Part shown: piece by piece, positions 33,506-46,980 of the stretch
How positions within the stretch are numbered: the first letter of the stretch is position 1
Layout: each line of letters opens with the position of its first letter
Assembly: GCF_001625215.2 (NCBI RefSeq)
Contig: NC_030383.2
Location: forward strand, 2,864,779-2,928,778
Reading direction: 5' to 3'
Length of the DNA stretch: 64,000 nucleotides
Source of the DNA: Daucus carota subsp. sativus
Lineage: Eukaryota > Streptophyta > Magnoliopsida > Apiales > Apiaceae
Notes under the pieces: model-generated
What the model was told of the DNA's origin: nothing
The model's database searches: none
Seen by the model: only the letters and a program-made list of their open reading frames with translations
Made by a program: the position numbers and the translations under genes

Positions 33506-34452
33506 TAACAATTACAAACAAAAATTGTTGAAGTATCTTACGTTTCAAGTATTAAACAATATTAGTTGTCATGTTTTCTAAAGCTATGCGATATATTCTA
33601 CCGAAAACAAATGATATAGCGCAAGATAGAACCTTATTAAACAAAGATTTTTCATTATTTTTTCCACTTTCTCTCTTATTAGTCTTTTATTGACGGAAAC
33701 ATAGTCCTAGCCATTTCTTTTTACACTTTTTTTTGTTGTCCCATCCAATTCTTTACATTTCAAAACTTACCAAAAACAGTCAATGAGTCTCGCCACTTTT
33801 TCACTTTTTTTTTTCCACACTAATTGCCCAACTCATTTCATAAAAATAGGAGAAACGGAGAGAATAATTTTTATTTTTTATCATATACAATTTTTCTTCC
33901 TCCAAGCATGATGTATGCTTTTCATCGGAATATTTATGTGTATTTATGTTTTTTCGTGTGTGTGGGCGGTTCATGTTTATAAGGGGATCTTAGAATATTC
34001 AAGTAGAATTTTAGGATATATGTCACTTTCTCGGTCGGAAAAATCACATTATTGGCATAATTTGATTCATTTATTCGAAATTTTTGTATATAATAATCTG
34101 ACTGATTCAATTAAATTTTATGTCCAAATTATCTTTTTTAAATATCTAAATCTTTCACTAATAAACAAGTCATTTCCACCTTGATTCGAATGTTTAATAC
34201 TAAAATAATACTACAAAAAACAAAAAATTTTAATATTCAGACTATGCAATTCTTTACCGTTTTATAACATTCTTTTACCGTTTCACAATATAATTTATTA
34301 TACGGTTAGTGTTATATTTTTCTTAAATCTAAGTACTTTGCTTTACTCAGAAAATTATTGTAAAACCTGTTATCATATATTATTTTTTCACTTAAACGAG
34401 GAGTGGAAGATTGAAAGACTCTTCTGAAAGTACTTAATACATCCCTAATCAC

Positions 34453-34868
34453 CAAGCTATTAGGCCTTTTCACATAATTGACGAATTCGACTTTTACTTC
34501 TTATTACTAAATACGACTTTTACTTCTTATTACTAAATACTTATCAGATGGCATATACATGTTATAACATGATTAATCATGGCACAAACAATAGCCTTTT
34601 CACATAATTGACTAATTTGACTTTTATTTCTTATTACTAAATACGACTTTTACTTCTTATTACTAAATACTTATCAGATGGCATATACATGTTATAACAT
34701 GATTAATCATGGCACCAACAACAGCTTTTTCATATAATTGACTAATTCGACTTTTACTTCTTATTACTAAATACGACTTTTACTTCTTATTACTAAATAC
34801 GACTTTTACTTCTTATTACTAAATACTTATCAGATGGCATATACATGTTATAACATGATTAATCATGG
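34453..34868. repeat. Nested higher-order tandem repeat
   Basis: Three units of about 128-154 bp (TTCACATAATTGAC..AATCATGGCACCAACA). Within each unit a 26-bp subunit (CGACTTTTACTTCTTATTAC plus TAAATA) is itself repeated 2, 2 and 3 times. Non-coding. The stretch 33510-34450 is AT-rich with no gene. Confidence 0.85.
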
Positions 34869-35189
34869 TACCAAAAATATATATATGAAAAAGTGATTAG
34901 CATAAACATTTGTCAGGTGACTAATTTTATCTTATTGTGTAGGGAACAAAGTTGCGCATTGTTCAAGTTCAGCTTCTTTTTTATTCTGCAAATCATAGTG
35001 TTTGACCCGATTATGTGCATTCATAGCAGACTTTGTTTACAGTGACTTCAAATGACTTTAAATGGCAATGAGAGTGTATTGGTAAACATGCATCTGCGTA
35101 AATTTTTACATGTTGAAATTGTAAGTGATATAATCAATTTCACATATTCTAATCAATTTAATCTAAATGATATAAAAATTATAATGCAC

Positions 35190-36110
<921 letters not shown>

Positions 36111-36839
36111 TTATATAATATATATATATATTTATATTATTTGATTTATTTAATGAATTATCTTATTAATATTTCATACATTAATTATGCACGATTAAAT
36201 TCAAGATTTTCATATGATTTATTGCATTGGGTGTATTTTTCAGCTGGAGAGCATTATGTCGGTTCGTTTCCATCAAGTATTTTGTGTGATATATCTTCGA
36301 AGTTCAAGCACGATCATAACACGTGTAAACCAATAGACATAAATCATTTTTTGGTTAAGATTGTAACAATATATGTGTATTAAAAGATATATAATTTTGT
36401 AATTGAGCTTATAATCTCTTAAAAAGTTGTTAAATTTAAACAATTTTATTAAAAAGTAACCGTTTTAGGACTAAGAAAAAACTGCATCTAAATGTTTGGT
36501 GGTTTAATCTTTCTACATTTTAACAGCATCTACAACATCATCTGAGAGTCCATGACTAATAATTTTTTCCCCTTATTTGTGTCCCCGGTTATTATTGTAA
36601 TATTGAATTCAAAAATCATTAGAAGGGAATCAATGTGAAAGAGAAGGGAAAGATTGTGAAGAAAGAAAAATGAATATTCTAATGGTAGAAAATAAAATAA
36701 GGAATAAAATAAGAAAATGAATCCAGAAAATGAAGATCCACAAAATTGAGAAATGAAGTAGGTATATCAACCATCTTTATGAATTGGTTAGGATATTTTT
36801 GAGTTTCTCAAATTATAGCTGAGGACATCATATATAGCC

Positions 36840-37160
36840 AATCTATGGGAAATGTTTTAAAACTGTCTAAGTTCAATATGTTAAACTGTTTTGTCAAATG
36901 CAGGAAAAGTAACTAATTTAATGCAAATGTGCGTCGAATGCCATTAAGGATTAATAATTCTTTGGTTGTCACAAAAATGCCCTGGGACAACTGAAAATAC
37001 TTCGTTAGCATTTAAAGTAGGCGTTAGACTCCTTTGAACAGAAAATAAAAACAGTGTTAAGCCACTTCTCTTTTGGAATAAAATTGGTGACAAACATACA
37101 ATTTTCGAACACCAATAGTTTTTAGTTTTTACACTGTTTTTCTTGTGACAGATCATTGTT
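36840..37160. repeat. Diverged copy of F-box D flank
   Basis: Similar to 22240-22480 (GTGACAAACATAC.., GTAGGCGTTAGA.., CACTGTTTTT). It carries the duplicated-block signature 14 kb beyond the main cluster. No gene. Confidence 0.6.
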
Positions 37161-37239
37161 ATTGGGACAAAGTTAAAACCAGTATGTTGAACCCAAACAC
37201 AACTGCTAAGTACTACTCATCTGTGTTAAGAGCGTGTAC

Positions 37240-37390
37240 CTGAACTTGGTCATATATGTTCTTTTCCTCATTCCATCTTTCTTTATATGGTCCTCAACTG
37301 CAAAGTAGTCTGCAGGCAACACTGGCTTCTGCCTGTGAGAGTCCCCAATACTAATGCCAGAGAATTTTGGGCAGCTGAGGCATTTACAAG
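37240..37390 (-). pseudogene. Unassigned protein fragment (ADYFAVEDH)
   Basis: Minus strand, stop-free for about 45 codons: FSGISIGDSHRQKPVLPADY, then FAVEDHIKKDGMRKRTYMT. It looks like conserved protein sequence. A degraded relative is at 22830-22945. The gene is not recognised. The stretch 37400-40248 otherwise holds a MITE at 38200 and AT-rich sequence. Confidence 0.45.
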
Positions 37391-38199
37391 GCTCTGTTCA
37401 GTATATTTGATAAAATATTAAATATAATCAGCCAATACGCAAATTGACATCTGGTCATTTTTCAGGGAAAATTTAGAACAGGCATTCCAGCAGTCCATCA
37501 CTCATTCCTACATGCTTAATTATTAAGCAGAAAGGTAAACTAGTTTTTCTCACACACAAACAGGAACATGCAGTTCATATGATAACTTGCTCTAATTACG
37601 TTTAGTTAATTTCTATCTATGTGGATTTCTTAAAGAACTTATGATCGTTCGCAACACTCATAAGAACAAAAAGATGACTCAATTGCTCATTTGAGCTTGA
37701 ACTCACAGAACCTTCACTCTGTGGCAACATAGAATAAAGCAAGATTGCAAGAAGGTCACAACTTTATTTTATCTCACTGCTGTTTGACATGACTTGTATG
37801 AGTTATAAGTAACAGTTTACAAGTCCAAACCAACTTATCACTTATAATTTACTTATTTATTTTCAATAATAAATTACTTCTTTTAAGCCAGTCAAACAAC
37901 CCCTAATTCTATCTTTTTGGTCAGGATATCAGGTCGGGAATAAGAAAACAAGGATGATTGACGTAATCGGGGATCAGATTTCACCGAAGATATAATAAAC
38001 CGTCTGCAACTTAATTCCCGATTATTTATAACATTACTTCTTTGTCCATACTCGGAAAAAATTTCAAAACTTTCATCTAATTTAATACAAAGATCGGATT
38101 GGAGCCGGCACATGTTAGAATTCTGTTTTCGAAAGGCCCGAAATGAACATCTTTATTGTATGATCTCGTTTTTTAATATTTTTTAATATTTGACGCTTT

Positions 38200-38425
38200 C
38201 CCTCTATTTTTTAGTATTTGACGCACTTTGGGCACATACTTTTAAGTGCTTTGACTGACTAGTCAAAAATATTATTTTTAATTTTTTTTTTGAATAAAAA
38301 TATGTAAGCAAAATTTTAATTCAAAAATAAAAGTCAATCAAAAATAATAATTTTTACTATCCGGTCAACTCATCTAAATATGTGTGCCAAAAGTCAAAAC
38401 GTCAAATAATAAAAAACAGGAGGAG
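38200..38425. mobile_element. Stowaway-like MITE
   Basis: Imperfect inverted repeat (CCTCTATTTTTTAGTATTTG against CTCCTCCTGTTTTTTATTATTTG). Arms share the GGCACA..TTTTAAGTGCTTTGAC text with the 8735-8946 element. Confidence 0.65.
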
Positions 38426-40248
38426 TATATTGGAAATAAAAAATGAGATAAGAACATAAGATGTATGATCAATTCAATCTTACCAAATCTTAGTATGATG
38501 TGAAGGAATGTTGAATAGGTTTTATGATTGCATTTGCAACAACTTGGTTACATCTCTCACCATTCCAATTCTCATGTTTACCATCTTTTCATAGGCTGGT
38601 TGGTGAAATGCTAATCTTTCCTTTAATTTTAAGCAACACTAGGTTCCTTACCATAGATCTACCTGCATCCATAACTAATCTTCTAATTATTAATCCTTTT
38701 ATTCAACAATATTCAAAATCTAAAACTTACTCCTTTTCCTTTCTTATATTAGTAAATGTTTTCTGAATATTTTTTTAGTTTCATATCTATATTCATTCCT
38801 TGCGAGAAAATCCTAAATGCAGAAATTATTATTGAACCCATACTAATATTTAGTAATTAAAATTAATTTTTTGGTAATAAATCAAAATTGAAATAGACTT
38901 TGAGTCAAGGTCAATTCTTTGTTTTCTTGTCAGATGAGTCAAGGTGAATTATTTGTGAACTGGATAAGTTTCCTGGGGCTCATTTATTTCGACTGTGTAG
39001 ATTAACCCAAAATAGAGGGCACCCTTGCTCACAATAAAGGCAGTTGCACACTTTTATTGAAATGGTCAAACATTACCATCTTGTGTGGTCTCACGTTAAT
39101 ATTCTATTTGTCGATGCTGGGTTTTGTTTTTTCAAATTACGGACCTCTTCTGCTATTAAAATAAAAATCATTTTTTGTTTAAATTATAATCAAATATGCC
39201 CTTTTTTTATGAAAGCGGTGATCCACATGTATAATTTTAATGAGAAAAATGATGAAGAAAATATGTAACAAAGCACCCAAATTTATTTTCGTAAAAATCT
39301 AATCAGGAAAATATATCACGTTAAGTAGTGCTAGACATCTGAAATTTGTCCTAGAATGATGTGATAATTTTTATTGGATGAATTACGTGCATATGGAAAT
39401 CAAATCTCATCATTATCAATATAGATAAAATCAATTAGTTATTATGAGTTTAAAAATATCTTAAAAAATATTTCAGATCTATATAATTTCCCTCTGATTT
39501 TTGTTGAGAACGAGCTCCGAGACAAATTTAACTATTTTGGAGTCCCTAAAATAAAGGTGTTTCATAGCTTTTCAAATTACACCAGAAAACGTAATACGAA
39601 TAAGTCGTTGTACAAATACTTTGTTGCGTGTGTATAAATGATAAAACATTCCTTTTGAACAAGAGCAGCTTTGATAAATGTCGTAGTACATGCACCACAA
39701 GAAGCCTTGTCTCAGATTTTTAGTAAACGAAAAGAAGAACACGATGCGATAAAACCGGAGTTTTTTCCTTCAATAATGTTAAATATTTTAAATTTTGGTC
39801 CGATTTTTTTTTAAATTTCGTGATCAATAAATAATCGATTTTAAAATAAATAGGTGATTTTAATTAGGTGATTTTCGTGTATATATGAAATCATTATTAT
39901 TATTATTATTGATAAATCTAGGATAAGAATTTGAAAATATTTTTAGATATTTTTTCAAAAAACGTAATTGTCGGACAAAATCCTTACAGTTCTGAGACGC
40001 GTAAAAAAAATGAAATTATTTTATTAATTTTTTTATTTTTTAGGCTCCTGTCCGTGACAGTGATAAATACCCAACAACAAATGTGCAAAGTTCTTGCTTC
40101 CGTTACTCCCTCAGTCTCTCTCTACACTTATATTACTTGCTACATATCTCTCTTTTCTTGCAAAGATCAGCGCCACAAATAAATGTACGTAATGAGCTTC
40201 AAATCTTTGTCTGGGACATAGTTTTGATCAACATACTTGGCTGAAACA

Positions 40249-40454
40249 ATGGGAAAGAAAGGCTCTGGGTGGTTCTCTTCTGTCAAGAAAGTGTTCAAAC
40301 CTTCCGCTAAAGACCTCCCTGACTTAAAGGTTTGCTCATCCTTCCCTTCATTCATGTGTGTGTGAGAGATATTGAGAAGATATAGAGAGGGAGGGAGGGA
40401 GAGATAATGAGAGAGATAGAGAGAGAGGGAGGGGGAGGGAGGGAGAGAGGGAGA

Positions 40455-40503
<49 letters not shown>

Positions 40504-43306
40504 AGGGAGGGAGGGAGGGAGGGGGGGAGAGAGGAATTGTGTTAGATCAGTAAAAATTAATTTTTTGTTGTTGCTGCTTTGGTAGTGAATGCATTTTCTA
40601 TGCTAATCTGCTTTCTTTAGTTCCTTTTGTCATTGTGTATATTTGCATGGTATATGTTATTTACTAAATTATGAAAATGGTAATTCCTCTCTAATTCATC
40701 ATCCTTACTAATTAACAGTGTGTGTGATTATGTAAATAAGAAAGAGATAAGGATACCTTGTGCACTGTGATTGCTTTGATCTGTCCAGTACATTATGTTA
40801 TCAGATTACTGTATTGTTAGAGTCTGAACAAGCTGTGATGAAAATTTTAATTATTCCACAATAGACGTCCCACCAGGTTCTTTACGTTACTTTTTGGCAC
40901 GCATTTTAAGGCTCTTATAAAGTATACTTACATTTTATATATAATTTTTAAAAAATTATTGAAAAAAAGTTTGATGTCTAAACTTTTATTCAGAAAAAAA
41001 ATAATTTAAAAAAATATTATTCACCTATCCTTTATAAGAGCCTCAAAATGCGTGCAAACAGTGAACGTAAACTACCTGGTGGGACGGAGGGAGTAGAAAT
41101 TTAGGATTAAGATTTATTTCGATTTCCCCTTACTCGTCACTCTGTCATGGATACGAACTATTGTAATATGGTAATATTTATCCATTCTACCTGCTTCCTC
41201 GCGACAACCTTGTCTGCCTTGTGAAATCAAAAAATCAATAATTTGATATTATTTTTCAATTTTATTTTCACTGCAAAGTCAAAGATGTTCAGTTTTTGGT
41301 TTTAAGTTCATCAAGTTGGGGCTTCTTGGTGGATCTACATTTACTCAACTGATTGAGCATGTATACATGGTCCCCTTCCCCACTACAACAAAAAGCTGAT
41401 AGTTCTTATGACATATTTACTTTAATGCCACCTCTGCTTTCACATCATCCACTTTGATCATCATGTGCTCCTTGTGTTAGATCCCAATCTTTCCAGTTAC
41501 CCGTGCCAGTTTCTGAAGTTGACATTACTTTTTGGATTATGCAAATGCTGTATCTTTCGTGTTAGTTTACTCTAGTAGTGATTACGCTGAAGATTAGCAT
41601 TGTTAATTTTATCAGAAGGACAGTGCAAACAAATGGCAACAAGATGTTCCTGAGGTTGTGTCATTTGAACATTTTCCGACAGCAAGTTCACCAGATGCGA
41701 CGAATGATGAGAGTAATATGGACTCATCGTCGTCCCCGGTAACTGAAGATCAGCATGCTATTGCTGTTGCTGTTGCAACTGCAGCAGCAGCTGAGGCTGC
41801 CGTTGTAGCTGCTCAAGCAGCTGCTAAAGTTGTTCGTTTGGCTGGTTATGGACGACATTCTAAGGAAGAAAGAGCTGTGATCCTAATACAATCTTGTTAT
41901 CGCGGATATCTGGTAACTATCTCTGTTTTTTCTTCATTCGTTGCATGACGTATTATTCTATGTTACTTATTTTCGATCACTAAATCTTTGCAATTTTTGA
42001 AAATACAGATCTTACACTGACATTCGGTATATAATGCTGTATGATTTTACTTGCTTATTGAATGTATAGGCCAGACGAGCTTTGCGTGCTTTGAAGGGAT
42101 TAGTGAGGCTGCAAGCGTTAGTGAGGGGTCATAATGTTCGCAAGCAAGCACAGATGACTATGCGATGCATGCAGGCACTAGTGAGAGTGCAATCAAGAGT
42201 TCGTGCACGCAGACTCCAATTAGCCCATCAAAAGTTTGAGAAAAGAATCAAGGAAGAAGAAAATCTAGCAGCAGAGGAAGAATATTATAGACTAAGGACC
42301 CCAATGAGAACTTTTGGGCCGGAAGCTTGGGACAATAGAAATCTGATCAAGGAGAAAATCAAAGAAAATAGTATGAGAAAGCATGATGCAGAGATGAAAA
42401 GGGAGAGGGCTCTTGCATATGCCTTCGCTTATCAGGTTAGTTTATGCTATGCTTTTGTTTAACGAGTAATGACTAAATAGAAATTATATGTGTATTTTCA
42501 TTTATAGTGCTGCTCTCATATTATTTGTTATGTTCAAGCAATAAGTTATCTTCTTCATTCTCTGTTTTCAAAGACTGAAAACTAAAATGCTTCGTTGTTG
42601 TGTAACGAGGAGCATATTTTCAAGTTGAAGTGTTCTTATAAAACATTTGTTTGTATTTTACTTCTATAATCTGCAGCAGCAACAACAAAATGAATACTTA
42701 CATTCGGATCTAAAAGGGGATGAATTCGCACAAAGGTCCAGTGAGCATGAAAAGCAACAATGGGGATGGAATTGGTTAGAACGTTGGATGGCGTCTCAAC
42801 CACATCACATGCGCAATGGACCTCATGACAGCTCCTACATGACTCTAAAAACTACAGACAGCATGTCTGAAAAGACAGTAGAGATGGATATGGCAATTCC
42901 CCTGGGCTCGGAATTTGTACCCATGGGTAGGCGGCTAAGTGGGGACACTCTTGAGCCAGCCCGATATTCAACAAGGCACAATCAACACTCTGGCTCAGAT
43001 AGCGTCCCTAGCTACATGGCACCAACCAAATCTGCTAAAGCCAAAGTGAGGAGTCAAGGACCAGTGTCAGCTAAGCCAAGAAACTCATCCGTGAGCTCAT
43101 GGAATCCATCGACAAAGAGAGGGCCTGCTGGTACTGGTGACTCCTCAAGCTCTGGTGGGGGAACTGTATCGTATCAGGTCCAGATGACACCTAGCCCGAA
43201 AAGCAATGCACTTCATCAGGGGCAGCCTAAATGGATGGCGGGCTATAGCCCTGATTCTAGCGGAGGTGATGAAAGAGGCCACTTATGGAGACACCATTAC
43301 ACTTGA
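40249..43306 (+). CDS. IQD family calmodulin-binding protein
   Basis: Complete 457-aa IQ67-domain protein. Exons 40249-40329, 41616-41912, 42070-42435, 42677-43306 all join in phase 0. N-terminus [19 protein letters not shown] is the basic start typical of IQDs. An alanine-rich helix follows ([20 protein letters not shown]). The IQ67 domain spans the intron at 41912/42070, as is characteristic of the family: first IQ motif [18 protein letters not shown], then [16 protein letters not shown] and [12 protein letters not shown]. The C-terminal region is Ser/basic-rich with a DUF4005-like MAGYSPDSS near the end. IQDs bind calmodulin and are thought to scaffold it at microtubules, membrane or nucleus. 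The (GA)n tract and a MITE lie in intron 1. Which IQD number it matches is not decidable here. Confidence 0.93.
40382..40545. repeat. (GA)n / (GGGA)n microsatellite in IQD intron 1
   Basis: About 160 bp of purine-only GA and GGGA repeats starting about 50 bp after the first donor site. Confidence 0.95.
40864..41093. mobile_element. Stowaway-like MITE in IQD intron 1
   Basis: Arms GACGTCCCACCAGG..TTTACGTTAC..AAGGCTCTTATAAAG and CTTTATAAGAGCCTC..CCTGGTGGGACGGAGGGAG are inverted repeats of about 90 bp. The right end keeps the canonical CTCCCTCCGTCCC; the left end is eroded. Confidence 0.75.
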
Positions 43307-44361
43307 TTGCATCTCACAAGATACAACATTGATTGAGGGTGTGAACTGTAATAAGTTATTCTACCATGTTGCATTATATCATACAATTTGTTGCACCCTT
43401 CTTCCGTCTTGTGATCGGAGATCTCTGAATAATGTTAAAAACAATAAGCCAGTAAAGAGTGCAAGTACTTTCTTTGGTGCCTGTGTAGTTCTCTTTGCTT
43501 CAGATTATGATTCTACTGTCAAGTAACCAAGAAAGCAGAGTGTATTTTGGGCCAATATGAAATTCTTTGTCTCGATACTCGTCTAGTAAGCGATTTCTTT
43601 GTTCTCAGCATAGCGCATACAACAGATTACTTGGACACTTTGGTTTCAAAAGCTGCATTGGTCTAAAATTCTTGAACATTCAGATGCAAAAACTAGAATC
43701 TCCTCAAGACAGTCCCCCAACTGTACTGAAAATACGAATGATATAGGTCCTCCTTCAAGCATCTTCCCTCAAGTGAGTATATATGCATCGCATGATACTC
43801 AATTGCCAACCTACTTGCTGCAGGCTCACTTCATTGTCGAACAGATCATTTGGTCTATACAGCTCATCACCTACAAGGATGTAGTTCTGATTTCAGTCGT
43901 CTAGTTAAAAAAAGCCGCCCAACGGAAAAATAATATTTCACTCGTCTAATGGTTAAAAAACGATAAACATGTTTAAAAAATGTTATAATCCTCACTGCCG
44001 GATTAATGTATCCATCTGATGATCGAAAAATAATGTCACTTATAAGATCCCATGGCTGGATCAGGACCCAACATCCGTAGGTATAAAAGCCGGCATAATA
44101 GTACCACTATTGACAATATTCCTTTATTAAAATAATAAGTAGAGGTCTCTTTTCAGAAAAAGAAATTACACAAGTAACTGGCAAATATTAGTTGGATAAT
44201 TTGTTTATTGATTTCTCTTGTAATCAGTTAACTGTAAGTTTAAGTCTACATTAAAGAAAGTAACATAAGACATACATGAAAGCTAAGAACATAACACATA
44301 TATAAGTTTTTTACGACTTCTGCTATATATGGAAATACTTAATAGGCCCCTACTAGCATTT
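43307..44361. other. IQD 3' flank, intergenic
   Basis: The first 500 bp after the IQD stop are likely 3' UTR. The rest is AT-rich. No further gene or element seen. Confidence 0.5.
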
Positions 44362-44632
44362 TAGGTACCGTTTGATATCAAAAATAAATTTTTTTTTCTT
44401 CTGAAAAATAGATGAAAATATGTTTATCAAATTTAAAACTAATTTTTGAAAAAACAGATCTTTTCATGCTTTTACAAAAAAAATAATGCTAAAAACTAAC
44501 ATAAATTTTATTATAAAATCTCATCAAAATATTATTTTTATATTATAATCCAAAATAAATAAATATAAAAAAAATTACCAAACAATAATTGATTTTTACA
44601 AATAGAGAATGCTCCATCCAAACAGAGCCTTA
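44362..44632. mobile_element. Possible MITE (TAGGTACCGTTTGAT ends)
   Basis: TAGGTACCGTTTGATAT at the left and the reverse complement of AAGGCTCTGTTTGGAT at the right form imperfect inverted ends around an AT-rich body. TSD not clear. Confidence 0.4.
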
Positions 44633-44715
44633 GTACTGCTACTACGTGCACGACTATGATGATAGTTTTGTTTTTCTTTTAACTGTGATGATATGATGAT
44701 AATTAGTAACGCTGT

Positions 44716-44850
44716 TATTGTTTTTTTTTTTTTAAGAAAACGAGATAATTCAATAAATAATAGCCATACGGCATCTACAAGAATAATCAAGTAAAGATCG
44801 TTCTGACAAGACAATTCTTTCATTCTCAGGACCGGTAAGTGCATGCAACG
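44716..44850 (-). mobile_element. LINE 3' end, minus orientation
   Basis: On the minus strand the sequence ends GAATTATCTCGTTTTCTT followed by poly(A) (T run at 44718-44732 on plus). It is preceded by text resembling a LINE RNase H/3' region. A short 5'-truncated copy. Confidence 0.45.
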
Positions 44851-44879
44851 CATCATATACCGAATTAGAAGGGGTTCTC

Positions 44880-45795
44880 CGGATTATTCACTAGCTGTTA
44901 AAAAATGGACTTGATCACAAAAGAGTAGTAATATGCACCGATTCATCTGAGGTGGTCAGTGCGTTTAATGAAGGAATTTTTATCAAATTCCCTCTCAAGC
45001 GAGTTGATTTCGAATTTCAACATCTCATAAACAAGTCCATCTTTATTGATTTTGTTCCTAGGTACTTGAATGAACAAGCTGATGACTTAGCCAAGAAGGG
45101 TCTTGGCAGACCAAATCTGATAGAATTTGAGGTGGGTCTGTCTTGAAACACCCTGTGGGGTGTGTTTGGGTCCCCCGTTTGTGCTTACACTATCAAATGC
45201 TAAGCTTGGGAACTGGAGTTTTTATCTGGTGGTTACATCTATTCTAAGCCAGTGTCTTCTGCTGAGGTTTGGTAAATCTGATGGATGGTCGAAATCTGGG
45301 TTGTTTCTCTGAAGTACTCATTGCTTCAGTATCTGCTCTTGTCTCAGTGATGGGCAATGGAGTCCTGGCTACAAATGTGCTGCAGAGCATCATTTTGGGG
45401 ACCTTAGCAGATCTTCTTCCAAAGCTCGGCTTAGTAAGTGGTAATGGAGCTGCTGAAGGTCTGTTGGGAATGGAACAGGCCATCGAGATCATGAAGCATG
45501 GGAAAGCTGGCAAGAAAACTGGGGGAATCCAGCTGTTGGGCCCTTGATCTCGTTTGTAGTTTCTTTTGGTGTCTATCTGCACTGTTTCTGTGGTGCTTTT
45601 TTAGTTTATTTTCTAGTTGTTCAACTTTTGTTTAGGTCTCAGATTCTCTTCCAGGGTTGCTTGATGTGCATCATCTTTTGTTAGTAGCTTGTCCTACTAT
45701 TTTAGTCTGCTTTTGTCCTATCTCCTCAGGGGATTTGTAAGAATTTTTTGAACTTTAATGAATTTCAATTTATCGCTTTTCAAAAAAAAAAAAAA
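44880..45795 (+). mobile_element. 5'-truncated LINE with RNase H remnant
   Basis: The frame at 44920-45146 encodes RVVICTDSSEVVSAFNEG and IDFVPRYLNEQADDLAKKG, the C-terminal RNase H-like region of plant non-LTR retrotransposons. About 650 bp of 3' sequence ends in poly(A) at 45782-45795. The ORF at 45269-45547 inside the 3' part is not a recognised gene. Reverse transcriptase absent. Confidence 0.75.
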
Positions 45796-46056
45796 GTCCG
45801 CAAGGGTTGGTTCAGCTGGTTAAAGTGGGGACAAGTATCCTCTTGGTCACAGGTTCAACTCCTGAAGGGAGCAGAATTTGTGATTATGCCTCCTAGAGCC
45901 TGTCGTGCTTAGGTGCGGTTTATCTTGGTTTACATAGTTTGCAATAGCTATTGCGTGAGCTCGTGGGTTTACCCAGTGCGCACCCGAAGGGTAGCGGCTG
46001 CGGGTTCCTACGTTAAAAAAAAAAAGCGGGTTCCTACGTTAAAAAAAAAAAAAAAA
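45796..46056 (+). mobile_element. tRNA-derived SINE
   Basis: Pol III A box TGGTTCAGCTGG (45808-45819) and B box GTTCAACTC (45853-45861) lie at tRNA-like spacing. A body containing CCCAGTGCGCACCCGAAGGG follows, then a poly(A) tail. The end GCGGGTTCCTACGTT plus A-run is repeated twice. It is inserted directly behind the LINE poly(A). Confidence 0.8.
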
Positions 46057-46980
46057 GAATGATCGAGTCGAACAAACATAAAAAAAATTAACATGCCTGT
46101 CTTCATACCCAAGATGAGACAAATAAGCGATGTTGAAATTGACGATGGTACATGTATAGATCCTTGCTTCACCATCTTTTTCAAAAACTCCGTTTGAGCT
46201 ATCAACTACAAATGCAATTCCTGAAAGACTTTATCGATGAATTCAAACCACTATCACAAAAGGAGAGAAAAATCACACACTCTCACCAGGGAGAGAAATC
46301 AAACTATAATCAAAACAAACTAAAACAATTAGATCTGCACCACGATGCTTGGGAGATAATCGATCCACCCACGAATCCAAAAAGGCCTCTGGAATAAGAA
46401 CGAATCGAAGTTTCGGTGATATAGATCTAATAAAACTTTCCCCCGAAAAAGGAGATTTATTAAGAAAATCAATGAAAAAGTAAGAACAATCAAAGAACTA
46501 GCAATCAAAAAAAAAAGATTTGGGGCTTTCCACCGGAAACCGATGGAAGCCCCGTCGGAGATGAAAAGAGGGAGACGGCTAGAGAGAAGTGAGAAAAAAA
46601 AACTAGGGTTTTTTAGAGATAGAACTTGATTGATGTTAAAATAACAATTAACTAAGAAAATTAAATGATCTCATAACATGAGTATTTATCCTAATATTTA
46701 AGAACATAAAATTAATAGTCTATGCATGCTAATGACGACGAGCGGCAATGGTTTCCGGAGTGTTACGTGTCCAACAGGGGATTGAACTCTGATGATGCTT
46801 CCGCCGAGTACCTGTCACTTTCTCCGTCGATCCAATTCTTCATCATTCTTTCCTCTGTTGGATCTCCCAATTTTTACTTTTTGATTTGGTAATTAATTGG
46901 TTATTTAATTGTGAATTACAAGTTTCATCGGGTAATTAGGGTTTGGTAATCGGAGCATTTAGATAACTAGGTTTTTTTGG
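46057..46980. other. Intergenic, no supported gene
   Basis: The block 46500-46640 (GAAGCCCCGTCGGAGATGAA, AACTAGGG) looks like a 5'-UTR or start region but no continuing exon is found. Otherwise AT-rich. Confidence 0.3.

Noticed and set aside
34453-34868. CRISPR-like array
   Set aside because: Nested tandem repeats without unique spacers, in a plant genome.
45269-45547. 92-aa ORF in the LINE 3' region
   Set aside because: Lies between the RNase H remnant and the poly(A); no family recognised and no splice signals. Treated as LINE 3' sequence.
45796-45900. tRNA gene
   Set aside because: A and B boxes are present, but no acceptor stem or anticodon arm closes, and a SINE body with poly(A) follows.
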